From contig NZ_JABXKK010000096.1 in assembly GCF_017115045.1 (NCBI RefSeq), forward strand, positions 1 to 64,000: DNA of 64,000 bases. Reading direction: 5' to 3'. Position numbers and translations under genes: made by a program. Source of the DNA: Nostoc sp. NMS8 (GTDB lineage: Bacteria; Cyanobacteriota; Cyanobacteriia; Cyanobacteriales; Nostocaceae). Shown here piece by piece: positions 17,275 to 26,645 of this stretch. Each line of letters begins with the position of its first letter. Within the stretch, counting starts at the first letter, position 1. Below the pieces are notes generated by a model. The model saw nothing but the letters and a program-made list of their open reading frames with translations, ran no database searches and had not been told where the DNA came from.

Positions 17275-19208
17275 TCAAACCTGGCGAACAAATTGATGTC
17301 ACAATCCGTTACACCGAAAGCTTAAAATTTGAGGCGGGAAATTACGAATTTGTTTTCCCGATGGTGGTGGGGCCAAGATATATTCCGGGAAGGCCGATAG
17401 ATGGTAGCGGTGACACAGACCAAGTTTCCGATGCTTCGCGCATTACACCGCCTGTAGTCTCTGAAGGAACGCGAACCCGTCACAATATTAATGTCACAGT
17501 CGAAATTGATGCAGGTTTACCAATTTCTCAAGTGCGTTCTCCTTCGCATCAATTAAAAATTGAATACTCACGTCAAATTGTGCGAATTCAATTAGCTGGA
17601 GAAGATACAATTCCTAACAAAGATTTAATTCTCCGCTATCAAGTTTCTGGCAAAGAAACTCAATCTACAGCCTTAACCCAAGCCGACGATCGCGGCGGAC
17701 ATTTTGCGATATATCTAATTCCAGCTTTGGAATATTCCACCGATGAGATTGTCGCCAAAGATGTCGTATTTTTGGTGGATACTTCTGGTTCTCAATCTGG
17801 CGATCCGTTGCAAAAGTGTCAAGAATTGATGCGGCGATTTATCAATGGGTTGAATCCCAACGATACTTTTACAATTATCGATTTTTCCGATAGAGTCAGA
17901 CAGTTATCGCCAAAACCTCTGCCGAATACAGCAGAAAATCGTGCTAAGGCGATCGCTTATATTAACAATTTACAAGCTGATAGCAGCACAGAAATGCTCA
18001 GTGGCATTCGTACAGCCATCAATTTTCCCACACCAGTCGGAAGATTACGCAGCGTTGTACTCTTAACCGATGGCTATATCGGCAACGAAAATGAGATTTT
18101 AGCAGAGGTACAACAGCACCTACAACCAGGAAATCGCCTTTACAGTTTCGGTGTTGGTAGTTCAGTTAACCGTTTTTTACTAAATCGCATCGCCGAAATT
18201 GGCCGGGGAATATCCCGAATTATTCGTCATGATGAACCCACAGAAGAGGTTGCCGAAAAGTTTTATAGGCAAATCAACAATCCTGTACTTACGAATATTC
18301 AAATTTCTTGGCAAGGTGACACAGAATCACCTGTGATTTACCCAAAGGTAGCCCCTGATTTATTCAGCGAACAACCATTAGTTTTATTTGGTCGCAAACA
18401 AGGTAGAGCTAGCGGTAATGTGCAAATTTCCGGCATTTCTGCGGGCGGTAAGCACTATGAAAAAAAATTCCACCTCATATTTGAAGAAACAGGAAATCTT
18501 GCTGTAGCGCAGTTGTGGGGACGCGCTAGCATCAAATACTTGATGAATCAAATGGTAAGTTTTGAAACCAAAGCTGGTGTAGAAGCAGTTACAGAAACAG
18601 CCTTAACTTATCAACTGCTTTCTCAATACACTGCTTTTGTAGCTGTCAGCGATGACGTGCGGGTTGAACCAGGAAGCGAATACTTATCTATGCAAGTGCC
18701 AGTGGAAATGCCTGAAGCAGTTAGTTACCAAGGAGTGTTTGGCAATGCTCCGGCTGGTGGTTTTGCGCCTCAAATGAAATTGCCAGCACCAGCTTCAGCA
18801 AAAGCTCCCGATTTTCTCCGGCAAAAGCGATCGCCACAATCCCCAGTAGCTAAAGAAGCTAAGATATCTTTGAGCTTTGATTTAGAAGAGATAGAACAAG
18901 ATGAAATATCAGATGCAGCTATCAATCATCAGTTAGAGGTTATCAGTGTTACTGGCTTGGATGAAACAGAAATTGCTAACCTAACCCAATACCTTCAACA
19001 ACTAAACTTTCCTTCTGGCTTCGATGGTGAAATCGTTTTTGAGTTCACCGTCAATAAAGGTCGGGTAGAACGGGTAGTTTTGGATGAGGAAACCTCTACC
19101 CTAAAAGATGCAGTTGTAGTGGAGAAAATTAAGCGATCGCTCCTACTTTGGAGAGTTTCCCCATCCACAACTGGCAAAGTTATCTTAACCTTAAATCTTC
19201 ATGTTTAA
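17275..19208 (+). pseudogene. 5'-truncated VIT/von Willebrand A domain protein
   Basis: The open frame directly after the IS end reads IKPGEQIDVTIRYTESLKFE, which is the middle of a VIT domain, preceded by an in-frame TAG at 17268. Roughly the first 100 residues of such proteins are missing. The rest is intact: end of VIT (FPMVVGPRYIPG), a vWA domain with MIDAS motif DTSGSQS (about 140 residues into the ORF from 17361), an after-VIT region, a Pro/Ala linker, and a C-terminal domain similar to TonB/AgmX-type ends (GEIVFEFTVNKGRVERVVL). Translation from the ATG at 17361 is possible but would lack most of the VIT domain. Confidence 0.8.
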
Positions 19209-19265
19209 TTTGTAGAGACGCTTTAGTATTGCAGCACAAAATGCAATTTCGCGTCTCTACAAATT
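19207..19265. repeat. 15-bp inverted repeat between convergent genes
   Basis: AATTTGTAGAGACGC (19207-19221) is perfectly complementary to GCGTCTCTACAAATT (19251-19265). It lies exactly between the stops of convergent genes and could terminate both. The GTAGAGACGC arm recurs at 3882-3891, so it belongs to a dispersed palindromic family. Confidence 0.65.
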
Positions 19266-19267
19266 AA

Positions 19268-19822
19268 TTAATTCTTAGGGGTTTTAACCTGACGTGCCAA
19301 TTCTAGATAAGCACTCATATTCGCCCCTGGACGACGACGACCATTAGAGCTTGTAGTCGAAGGAGCAAGATATTTTGGTGCAAAGGTGGTTTCAGTTGGT
19401 TGCTCTTTGAGTACTTTGGCTGCTGCGGCTTTTGCATTTTTGCCCGGTTCAACTCTAAGACCCTCAGCAGTCTGGACTAGCTGAACATCGGCTGGTTTAG
19501 GATTTTTAGCTGATTTTTCCTTACCCTTAGTCTTAGCCGCGGCAGTTTTTGTTCCGTTTAATGAATCTGGCTTAGATAGAGTTGGTGCTTCTGATGTAAT
19601 TGTCTCTGCTACTTTCTTAGCATTCGATGCAACTGTCGATGTAACTGTCTCTGCTACTTTCTTAGCATTCGATGCTACCTCTTTAGCAGCATCTTTGGCT
19701 TCGTCCAATTCTAAGAAGTAGCCGTTGCTTTTTTTCTTACCTGGTAACAGTCCGGTAATGAAACCCAAAATACCGCCAAGAAAACCCTGAATACCCGAAA
19801 TTAACTTTTTGATAAAATCCAT
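19268..19822 (-). CDS. Conserved cyanobacterial hypothetical with amphipathic N-terminus
   Basis: A 184-residue protein not assigned to a named family. Residues 1-28 are hydrophobic and Gly-rich with a helix-like pattern (IQGFLGGILGFITGLLPG), followed by a Lys cluster, suggesting membrane or thylakoid association rather than a cleaved signal. Residues 45-75 contain an internal duplication of VASNAKKVAET(V/I)TS. The rest is Ala/Lys/Pro-rich and probably disordered, except for a conserved-looking segment (VQLVQTAEGLRVEPGK) and the end MSAYLELARQVK. It lies on the opposite strand to the VIT gene. Confidence 0.6.
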   Translation of the reverse strand: MDFIKKLISGIQGFLGGILGFITGLLPGKKKSNGYFLELDEAKDAAKEVASNAKKVAETVTSTVASNAKKVAETITSEAPTLSKPDSLNGTKTAAAKTKGKEKSAKNPKPADVQLVQTAEGLRVEPGKNAKAAAAKVLKEQPTETTFAPKYLAPSTTSSNGRRRPGANMSAYLELARQVKTPKN

Positions 19823-20344
19823 TACAATTACTCCTGCCTTTTACCTTTTATATTGGGAACTCTACCGTAATTGTTAAAAATCACGACAAAATATTACATT
19901 TTCTACTTTGCGTCACCTCGTTCTGGTGACAACCCTTATAGGCTTGTACTTAATTAACATTGTAGTAAAATCACAGGGCAAATGTTCTATTGCAAGCATT
20001 TGCAACCTACATACACTAAGAACTAATTATTAAATTTTACTGTAACTAAGAGCAAGATTCTGAAAGCAAGCTTTACAAGAATTAACATTTCTTTGTTTGG
20101 TAAATATCCAATTGAAGTTAAACAAGCAGTTTACTCTCAACCAGTGGCAAGAGTGTCATAGCCAAATAGCAAATAGCAAGATTAATTCGTTAAATTTTAT
20201 ACAAGCTATTTTTGAAAGCATTTCAGTTTTGTTTGCAACAATATCTTTATAAAGAAAGAATCCGAAAAGCAATAGCTTCAGTTTGTAGAGCAGTGTGTAC
20301 CTACACAAGTGAAATACACCTCTTAATTCAGCCAGATTTTGTAA
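19823..20344. other. Intergenic region, no gene supported
   Basis: An AT-rich divergent spacer between the hypothetical gene (minus) and the lipase gene (plus). It should hold both promoters. A short open frame on the minus strand around 20156-20365 is AT-rich, crosses the lipase start and has no features of a protein family. Confidence 0.4.
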
Positions 20345-20980
20345 ATGAATATTGAAAATCAACAACGCAATCCCGTTTTGCTAATACACGGTATTGACGA
20401 CACAGAGGCAGTTTTCCATAGAATGGCGGCTCAATTAAGACTACAGGGTTGGTCTGTACATTCTCTGAATCTGGTTCCTAATAATGGTGATGTGGGTCTT
20501 GATGAATTAGCAAAGCAAGTAGCCGATTATGTTACAGCTACCTTTGCACCAGAACAACGCCTAGATTTAGTAGGCTTCAGCATGGGAGGAATTGTTAGTC
20601 GTTACTATGTCCAGCGACTAGGAGGACTTAACCGCGTGCAGAGATTTATTACCATCTCTTCACCCCATCATGGAACTGTGGTTGCTTATGGTTCCTGGCG
20701 TCCTGGTTGCATACAAATGCGCCCCGACAGCATTTTTCTCAAGGATTTAAATTCTGATGCTGTAATATTGGGGCAGATAAATTTTACGTCTATCTGGACA
20801 CCTTATGATTTGATGATTGTCCCAGCAAACAGTTCACAAATGCCAGTAGGACAGGAAGTAATAATACCAGTTGCTCTACATCCTTGGATGCTGACAGACT
20901 CCAGAAGTTTAACAGTAATCACAGCAACCTTAGCAGAGCCTATCAAGTTATCCTTGCTGAATAAAAAATCTAGTCAGTAG
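20345..20980 (+). CDS. Alpha/beta-hydrolase, triacylglycerol lipase-like
   Basis: A 211-residue alpha/beta-hydrolase of the LipA/EstA type. VLLIHGIDD forms the oxyanion-hole strand, GFSMGG carries the nucleophile Ser (about residue 79), PYDLMIVP the probable acid (about 158), and ALHPWML the His (about 180). TISSPHHGT is typical of lipases acting on lipid esters. There is no signal peptide, so it is probably cytoplasmic. The specific substrate is unknown. It starts with an ATG at 20345, directly after an AT-rich spacer. Confidence 0.85.
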   Translation: MNIENQQRNPVLLIHGIDDTEAVFHRMAAQLRLQGWSVHSLNLVPNNGDVGLDELAKQVADYVTATFAPEQRLDLVGFSMGGIVSRYYVQRLGGLNRVQRFITISSPHHGTVVAYGSWRPGCIQMRPDSIFLKDLNSDAVILGQINFTSIWTPYDLMIVPANSSQMPVGQEVIIPVALHPWMLTDSRSLTVITATLAEPIKLSLLNKKSSQ

Positions 20981-21029
20981 GAAGGATAATTGTTGTACTT
21001 GCATCTCTTTGATTTTTAATTTTTAATTC

Positions 21030-21461
21030 TTAAGTCTTATCTCCAATTTGCGTATATTCGTAACTTCCAAAAATCGCCTCTGGGTGACTGTAGTACTTAA
21101 ACTCCATGATGTTATAAAAAGGATCTTCTAAAAAGAAAGTGTGATGCTCAAGAGGAGAACCAACAAAGCGATTTTTGGTTTCTTCGCGAAAAAATAGCTG
21201 TTGTTGTTGTGCCCTTTCTAGTAAGTCTTGCCAGTCACGTTCTTGGGTAAAAATTAGCCCAAAGTGTTTGGGATAGATAGTGGGTTGCGGTATCAAGGGT
21301 TCTTTGGTGGCGTGAGCCACTAATTGATGTCCGTAGAGATTGAGAATTAGAGCATGGCGGTTTTCACGGCCAGGAATGCAGCCCAAGCCATCTACGTAAT
21401 ATGCTTTTGTTTGGGCAATATCAGTCACAGGGAAAGCTAGATGGAATAAAGTTTGACTCAT
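21030..21461 (-). CDS. VOC (glyoxalase-like) family protein
   Basis: A 143-residue vicinal-oxygen-chelate protein with the paired beta-alpha-beta modules: LFHLAFPVTDIAQTKAYYVDGLGC at the start and HHTFFLEDPFYNIMEFKYY in the second half. Candidate metal ligands are the His in FHLAF, the His in HHTFF and the Glu in IMEFKYY. Members range from glyoxalase I to ring-cleaving dioxygenases, and the reaction cannot be told from sequence. It is convergent with the lipase gene. Confidence 0.85.
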   Translation of the reverse strand: MSQTLFHLAFPVTDIAQTKAYYVDGLGCIPGRENRHALILNLYGHQLVAHATKEPLIPQPTIYPKHFGLIFTQERDWQDLLERAQQQQLFFREETKNRFVGSPLEHHTFFLEDPFYNIMEFKYYSHPEAIFGSYEYTQIGDKT

Positions 21462-21684
21462 AACTTGTGTGGAAAAGACTAGTGGTTGATGCTATCTACA
21501 ATTTATGCTGTTAAGTCTTGATTGTGGTCAATTTAAAAATCAGCTTTCGGGGCAATGCCTACACTATTCAGTTAATAATACAAACATATTACTTTAGCTG
21601 GAAAGGTTTCAGAAATTAAGCACTAAGTATCATAAATTCGCTATTCTGTTGATATTCCGAAAAATTACTCATAATTCATTGCTG

Positions 21685-22482
21685 ATGTCACCCTCAATTG
21701 ATCCTGTAAATCCCTGGTTGGTAGCAGTAGTATTAAACACACTTTTATTGGGTTTAGCTTGGATTTCTCCGAAAAAACTACTTACCCCTGCTGGATTATT
21801 TCATGCCTGGTTCCTGGCTATCTTAATTTGGGTAACTCTAGGCTGGCAAGGATATGCAGTAGTAATGTTCTATTTTCTGGTTGGTTCTGGCGTTACCCGC
21901 ATCGGTATGGCGCAGAAGGAGGCAGAAGGAATTGCCGAAAAGCGCTCTGGAGCAAGAGGCCCAGAAAATGTTTGGGGTTCGGCTTTAATTGGGGCGCTGT
22001 GTGCTTTGGGAGTAGGGATAATAAATTCGGGATTCTTTGTAGCTAGTCTCCAATCCCTAGTACCCAATCCCCAATCCCTATTATTGTTAGCCTATGTAGC
22101 AAGTTTCAGTACCAAGCTGGCTGATACCACTGCTAGTGAAGTTGGTAAAGCTTATGGGAAAAGTACCTTTCTCATTACCACACTCCAACCAGTGCCACGG
22201 GGTACAGAAGGAGCGGTAAGCTTGGAAGGGACTTTAGCTGGGATTGTGGCTTCTGTTGCGATCGCATTTATTGGTTGGGGAGTTGGTTTAATTGATCTAT
22301 TAGGAGTCGCTTGGTGTGTGCTGGCAGCATTCATTGCCACTAACTTAGAAAGTGTAATTGGTGCAACATTGCAATCTAAGTATACCTGGCTGACCAATGA
22401 AGTGGTAAATATTTTTAATACATTAATCGGTGCGATCGCATCTGTGCTACTTGCCTGGACATGGATAAGTTTCATTAAGTAA
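21685..22482 (+). CDS. DUF92/TIGR00297 integral membrane protein, probable phytyl-phosphate kinase
   Basis: A hydrophobic protein of about 265 residues with six or seven membrane spans. The family signature is visible: KLADTTASEVGKAYGK in a loop and PRGTEGAVSLEGTLAG further on. The plant homologue VTE6 is a phytyl-phosphate kinase that recycles chlorophyll-derived phytol for tocopherol and phylloquinone, and cyanobacterial homologues are believed to act alike. Assignment to that reaction is by family knowledge. The ATG at 21685 is preferred over a TTG at 21649. Confidence 0.85.
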   Translation: MSPSIDPVNPWLVAVVLNTLLLGLAWISPKKLLTPAGLFHAWFLAILIWVTLGWQGYAVVMFYFLVGSGVTRIGMAQKEAEGIAEKRSGARGPENVWGSALIGALCALGVGIINSGFFVASLQSLVPNPQSLLLLAYVASFSTKLADTTASEVGKAYGKSTFLITTLQPVPRGTEGAVSLEGTLAGIVASVAIAFIGWGVGLIDLLGVAWCVLAAFIATNLESVIGATLQSKYTWLTNEVVNIFNTLIGAIASVLLAWTWISFIK

Positions 22483-22693
22483 ATCAGTGAAAATAATTAG
22501 TTAGGGCATTGGGCATTGAAAAGATGCAGAGGGGCAGGGTGCGGAGGGGAAAATTCTTCTCCCTGCTCCCTGCTCCATGCTCCCTTACTTGTTTCCCCAA
22601 TCCCCAGTCCCCAGTTCAATCCTGTTTTGTCCGCACCAGACTGTAAAAGAGATCAAGGGAAATTATATTATTCACTAGTTATATAATTTTTTG
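22483..22693. repeat. Purine/pyrimidine-rich dispersed repeat
   Basis: 22503-22620 carries GGGCATTGGGCATTG, then GAGGGGCAGGG-like purine sequence, then CTCCCTGCTCCCTGCTCC and CCCCAATCCCCAGTCCCC. Similar blocks occur at 30236-30430, 31335-31430, 38898-39010 and 40186-40345. They are not coding; this is a Nostoc short tandem repeat family. Confidence 0.7.
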
Positions 22694-22715
22694 ACCATTT
22701 AGATGTAATTAGTTC

Positions 22716-22766
22716 ATGGAATCTTTATCATATTTATCCATCAACAACCAGATGATTTCTATATGA
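22716..22766 (+). pseudogene. Remnant duplicate of the parvulin gene start (16 codons)
   Basis: The sequence from about 22694 repeats the upstream region and first codons of the gene at 22818 with an offset of exactly 102 bp. It reads MESLSYLSINNQMISI then TGA, against MESSSFLTINDQIISV in the intact gene. Both copies are preceded by AATTAGTTC. It is either what is left of a tandem paralogue or a short leader ORF. Confidence 0.65.
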
Positions 22767-22817
22767 TTTAAATTAAAAGTTCTATAAGTAGTTTAACCAT
22801 TTTCACATAATTAGTTC

Positions 22818-23600
22818 ATGGAATCTTCATCATTTTTGACAATTAATGACCAAATAATTTCTGTTGAGGAAGCAGTCAAATACCTGCAAGCCTCTGGAAA
22901 GTTGGGACAGTTCATTGGAGATATTCTCCGCCAGTACGTAATTGAGGAAGAAATCAGAACACGTAACGATATTGAAATTGGCACAGCAATAACTGAACAG
23001 TCAATTATTGACTTTAGGCTGAAAAACCAACTGACTGATCCCGAAAGTTTTCAAGAATGGTTAAAGAGCAACAACACAGATTACGCTACATTTCACACAT
23101 CGGTTGCTTTTGGTTACAAATTAGAAAAGCTGAAAGCTGTAGTAACCCAAACAAAAATCCAAGAATATTTCATTGAGCGCAAAATTTTTTTGGATCGGGT
23201 AGTACTTTCTCGGATTGTTGTCAATAATCGAGAATTGGCAGACGAACTCCATACCCAAATTGAAGAAGGAGGTAGTTTTGAGCAACTAGCCAAAGAGTAT
23301 TCACTTTCAGATGACCGAATTGTAAACGGCATGATGGGAATCGTCAGCCGAGGCAGTATGCCGGATATATTACGCGCAGCTATTGATGTCGCTAGTCCAG
23401 GACAATTGGTAGGCCCAATAGAAATCGTTGGCAAAGACTCTCCCCAAGGAGAAGGACCTTATGGTTTGTTTCGAGTAGAACAATTTCTGCCAGCGTCTTT
23501 AGAAGATACTCAACTACAGCAAGTACTACAAAATGAGTTATTTGAAAAATGGCTAGCAGAGAAAATTCAAAAACTGACAGTCAAGTTACAAGTGAGTTAA
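22818..23600 (+). CDS. Parvulin-type peptidylprolyl isomerase (SurA/PpiC-like)
   Basis: A 260-residue protein with an N-terminal helical chaperone part (about 1-110) and a parvulin domain (about 120-215): VVLSRIVVNNRELADEL, then GGSFEQLAKEYSLSDDR, then MGIVSRGSMPDIL and PYGLFRVEQF. No signal peptide is seen, so it would act in the cytoplasm. It overlaps the start of the following exporter gene by 52 bp, which suggests translational coupling and a role in folding or handling a secreted substrate before export. Confidence 0.85.
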   Translation: MESSSFLTINDQIISVEEAVKYLQASGKLGQFIGDILRQYVIEEEIRTRNDIEIGTAITEQSIIDFRLKNQLTDPESFQEWLKSNNTDYATFHTSVAFGYKLEKLKAVVTQTKIQEYFIERKIFLDRVVLSRIVVNNRELADELHTQIEEGGSFEQLAKEYSLSDDRIVNGMMGIVSRGSMPDILRAAIDVASPGQLVGPIEIVGKDSPQGEGPYGLFRVEQFLPASLEDTQLQQVLQNELFEKWLAEKIQKLTVKLQVS

Positions 23601-26251
23601 AAATTCTGGATAATGAATCTTTACGATTAAAAGTTCTAGCTTCTTTGCCTTGGAATCAGCCACCACTATGCTGGCTCACTGCCGAACAAAAATCCCAATT
23701 AGAAAATGAATCTCAAACCCGCCAGTATCGTCTTGGAGAAAAAATCTGGTCAAATGATGTCGGTGGTTATCAATTCTTAGTTGTGGCTGGGAAAGTCCGC
23801 TTGCGAGAAGAGGGCATTGGGAAACCTTTAGCTGCCCTAGATGCAGGGGATTGGTTTGGCGATTTACAAAAGCTGTCTGCGGATTTTAAAGCTGTAGCTG
23901 CTAGTAAAGAAGTGATAGTAATTTGTTGGGATACTGCACTTTGGGCAGAATTTTCTCACCCACAAATTCAAGAGTTTTGGCAAGCATTACCAGTACAGAC
24001 AGAAGGAGAAAGGGAGACATTTTCCTTCTCTTCCACCCCTTCAGTAATATCAACCTCAGACGGAACTTCCAGCCCCCACAGCCTCCAACCCCAAAAAGGA
24101 CTCCCAGCCGCCAATCAGATCGTTGCAAATTATCCCTTTGTTGCTAGTTGGAATACTGCTGCTGCCTGTTTAACAATGGTGGCGCAACAGTTAGAAAATT
24201 CTGTGCAACTCGAATGGGTACAGCGCCAACTCAGAGGACAACGCCCAAAACAGGTTGTGGAAGCAGCAGAAAAGTTAGGGTTAGTGTTGCGGCGGTTACA
24301 AGTGAGTTGGGGTGAGTTGCGACAGTTGTCATTTCCAGCTTTACTGCTGTGGAATTCTGACTCACCCCAGAGTCCATCCTGGGTGGTGGCTTATGGAGTT
24401 AAAGGCGATCGCTTAATTATCGCTAATCCTCTCAATCCCGAAAGAACTTGTGAAAGCTTGCCACAGTCTATAGTTGAAGCCTCTTGGGATGGACAATTAT
24501 GGCAAGTAGAACTCGTATCTCGGCAAGAAAAATTTAACCTTAATTGGTTCACTCCAGCAGTTTGGAAGTATAAGGGCTTACTTGTAGAAGTATTGTTGGC
24601 ATCTTTTACCTTACAGCTTTTGGGGTTAACAACACCCCTAATTACGCAAGTCGTCATTGATAAAGTGATGGTGCAGGGGAGTTTGCCGACTCTTGATGTC
24701 ATGGCGATCGCACTTTTATGCGTAGCCGTATTTGAGTCCATACTGGGTATTCTGCGCCTATTCATCTTTACCCATACAGCTCGGCGGCTGGATTTGAGTT
24801 TATCAGCACAGCTATTTCGCCATCTGATGCGTCTGCCATTAGCTTATTTTGAGTCGCGGCGCGTCGGAGACACAGTAGCACGAGTCCAGGAACTCGAACA
24901 AATTCGTCAGTTTCTCACAGGTACAGCATTAACAGTAATTCTAGATAGCATCTTCACTGTGGTGTATCTGGTATTGATGTTTTACTATAACGTCCCACTG
25001 ACCTTTGTCGCCTTAGCAGTACTGCCGCTATTTGCCACATTAACTATCGTTTCAACCCCCATTCTGCGTAACTGGCTCAACGAAACTTTTAACCGGAGTG
25101 CCGATAGTCAATCCTTTCTAGTAGAGACAATCACTGGAATTCACTCTGTTAAAGCTCATGCAGCCGAACCAGTAGCCCGCGATCGCTGGGAAGGCTTATT
25201 TGCTCGCTTCATTCGCACAGGTTTTAAAGCTTCTACTACCTCCAATATCAGCAGCAACATTGGTGACTTTCTCACCAATTTGTCTACCATGCTGATTCTC
25301 TGGTTTGGCGCAAAGTTAGTAATTGAACAAAAGCTCACAATCGGACAGTTAGTTGCCTTTCAAATGCTGTCTGGGAGAGTCACAGGCCCACTTTTGCGTT
25401 TAGTACAATTGTGGCAAAACCTCCAACAAGTGCTACTTTCTGTAGATCGGATTGGTGATATTCTCAACGTTTCCCCAGAAGCAGAACTGGGAACTGGTCT
25501 AGTTTTACCACCTCTGAAAGGACAAATCACCTTCGAGCAAGTATTTTTTCGCTACCGGCCAAACTTTGAAGCAATTCTGCGGGGAATATCTTTCAATGCT
25601 GAACCAGGGCAATTTGTCGGCATTGTCGGACGCAGTGGTTCTGGTAAAAGTACCCTATCTAAACTATTGCAACGCCTCTATCAAATTGAATCAGGACGTA
25701 TCCTCATTGATGGTTTTGATATAAAAAGTGCCGACTTAGCCTCACTGCGGCAACAAGTTAGTGTAGTTCTTCAAGAAGACTTTTTGTTTAACGGTTCCAT
25801 TTTGGAAAATATTACTCTCGGTAGTCCCGACATTACCGCAGAGCAAGTAGTAGAGGCGGCAAGACTAGCAGTAGCACATGATTTCATCAGTCAATTACCC
25901 TACGGTTACGAAACCAATGTTGGTGAACGCGGTACTGCTTTATCTGGTGGACAGAGACAACGTATTGCCTTAGCAAGACTATTTCTTTCCCAAGCGCCGA
26001 TTTTAGTTTTGGATGAAGCTACCAGCGCTTTGGATAGTGAAACTGAACAACAAGTACTGCAAAACCTACAAAAAATTTCCGCTAATCGTACCGTGTTCCT
26101 AATTGCTCACCGCTTTGCTCCCCTCAAACGTGCTGATTTGATTTTGGTATTAGAGCAAGGTGTAATTGCCGAACGTGGTACTCACTCACAATTATTGCAA
26201 CAAAAGGGTTTGTATTGGTCATTATATCAACGTCAGCAAGCAAACATTTAA
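23549..26251 (+). CDS. Type I secretion ABC exporter with cNMP-like and degenerate C39 domains
   Basis: A 900-residue fused exporter. Order: a cyclic-nucleotide-binding-like beta domain (about 20-150, EKIWSNDVGGYQFLVVAGKV), a linker, a peptidase-C39-like domain (about 190-320), six membrane spans (about 330-620), and an ATPase with Walker A GRSGSGKST (about 693), signature LSGGQRQR, Walker B ILVLDEATSA and H-loop IAHR. In the C39-like domain the expected Cys position reads WNTAAAC and the His/Asp blocks read SWVVAYG and ANPL, so it is probably non-catalytic, like HlyB, and used for substrate docking. The HlyD-type adaptor gene often found alongside is absent. Confidence 0.92.
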   Translation: MASRENSKTDSQVTSELKILDNESLRLKVLASLPWNQPPLCWLTAEQKSQLENESQTRQYRLGEKIWSNDVGGYQFLVVAGKVRLREEGIGKPLAALDAGDWFGDLQKLSADFKAVAASKEVIVICWDTALWAEFSHPQIQEFWQALPVQTEGERETFSFSSTPSVISTSDGTSSPHSLQPQKGLPAANQIVANYPFVASWNTAAACLTMVAQQLENSVQLEWVQRQLRGQRPKQVVEAAEKLGLVLRRLQVSWGELRQLSFPALLLWNSDSPQSPSWVVAYGVKGDRLIIANPLNPERTCESLPQSIVEASWDGQLWQVELVSRQEKFNLNWFTPAVWKYKGLLVEVLLASFTLQLLGLTTPLITQVVIDKVMVQGSLPTLDVMAIALLCVAVFESILGILRLFIFTHTARRLDLSLSAQLFRHLMRLPLAYFESRRVGDTVARVQELEQIRQFLTGTALTVILDSIFTVVYLVLMFYYNVPLTFVALAVLPLFATLTIVSTPILRNWLNETFNRSADSQSFLVETITGIHSVKAHAAEPVARDRWEGLFARFIRTGFKASTTSNISSNIGDFLTNLSTMLILWFGAKLVIEQKLTIGQLVAFQMLSGRVTGPLLRLVQLWQNLQQVLLSVDRIGDILNVSPEAELGTGLVLPPLKGQITFEQVFFRYRPNFEAILRGISFNAEPGQFVGIVGRSGSGKSTLSKLLQRLYQIESGRILIDGFDIKSADLASLRQQVSVVLQEDFLFNGSILENITLGSPDITAEQVVEAARLAVAHDFISQLPYGYETNVGERGTALSGGQRQRIALARLFLSQAPILVLDEATSALDSETEQQVLQNLQKISANRTVFLIAHRFAPLKRADLILVLEQGVIAERGTHSQLLQQKGLYWSLYQRQQANI

Positions 26252-26645
26252 TAGATTTAACTAGCTTTTAGTTTAATGTCTACTTGATATCTAAAAAATG
26301 GCTGAATAATAGACCACACGGTAGGGGCACAGCATAGCTGTGCCCTTACGACAAATGTGGTTTAAATACATGAAAACTGCTGTAATTTAGTTACAAACTC
26401 GCCCATTGTTCCATTAATTTAACGTGAGTCTCCAAGGAAGGCGCACGTTAACTACTAAGTAAATAACTAATCATTTTCATATTGTGATATAATTTCCAAT
26501 CTTGGGAGTAGATATGTGTTAATACTAGCGTTTCTGCGCTAGGATGAAAATGGATGTTTTGTGTAGGCTGCCATAGAACTGCTTACATAGCACGTCGCGC
26601 TTGTCGCACAACCTTTACGGAGACTAGAACCAGGAACAAATCAGC
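26252..26645. other. Intergenic region with palindrome and S1 leader
   Basis: It contains the palindrome at 26313-26359 and then a long, gene-free leader to rps1. ACCTTTACGGAGACTAG and CCAGGAAC just upstream of the start could include the ribosome binding site. S1 genes are often autoregulated through their leaders; no specific structure is identified here. Confidence 0.4.
26313..26359. terminator. Palindrome after the exporter gene
   Basis: GTAGGGGCACAGC (26321-26333) pairs with GCTGTGCCCTTAC (26337-26349) with one mismatch-type wobble, flanked by CCACA and TGTGG. It sits 60 bp after the stop. It may terminate the parvulin/exporter operon, and is probably a dispersed palindrome. Confidence 0.5.

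Noticed and set aside
20156..20365. 69-residue minus-strand open frame
   Set aside because: It overlaps the lipase start, is very AT-rich and shows no family features.
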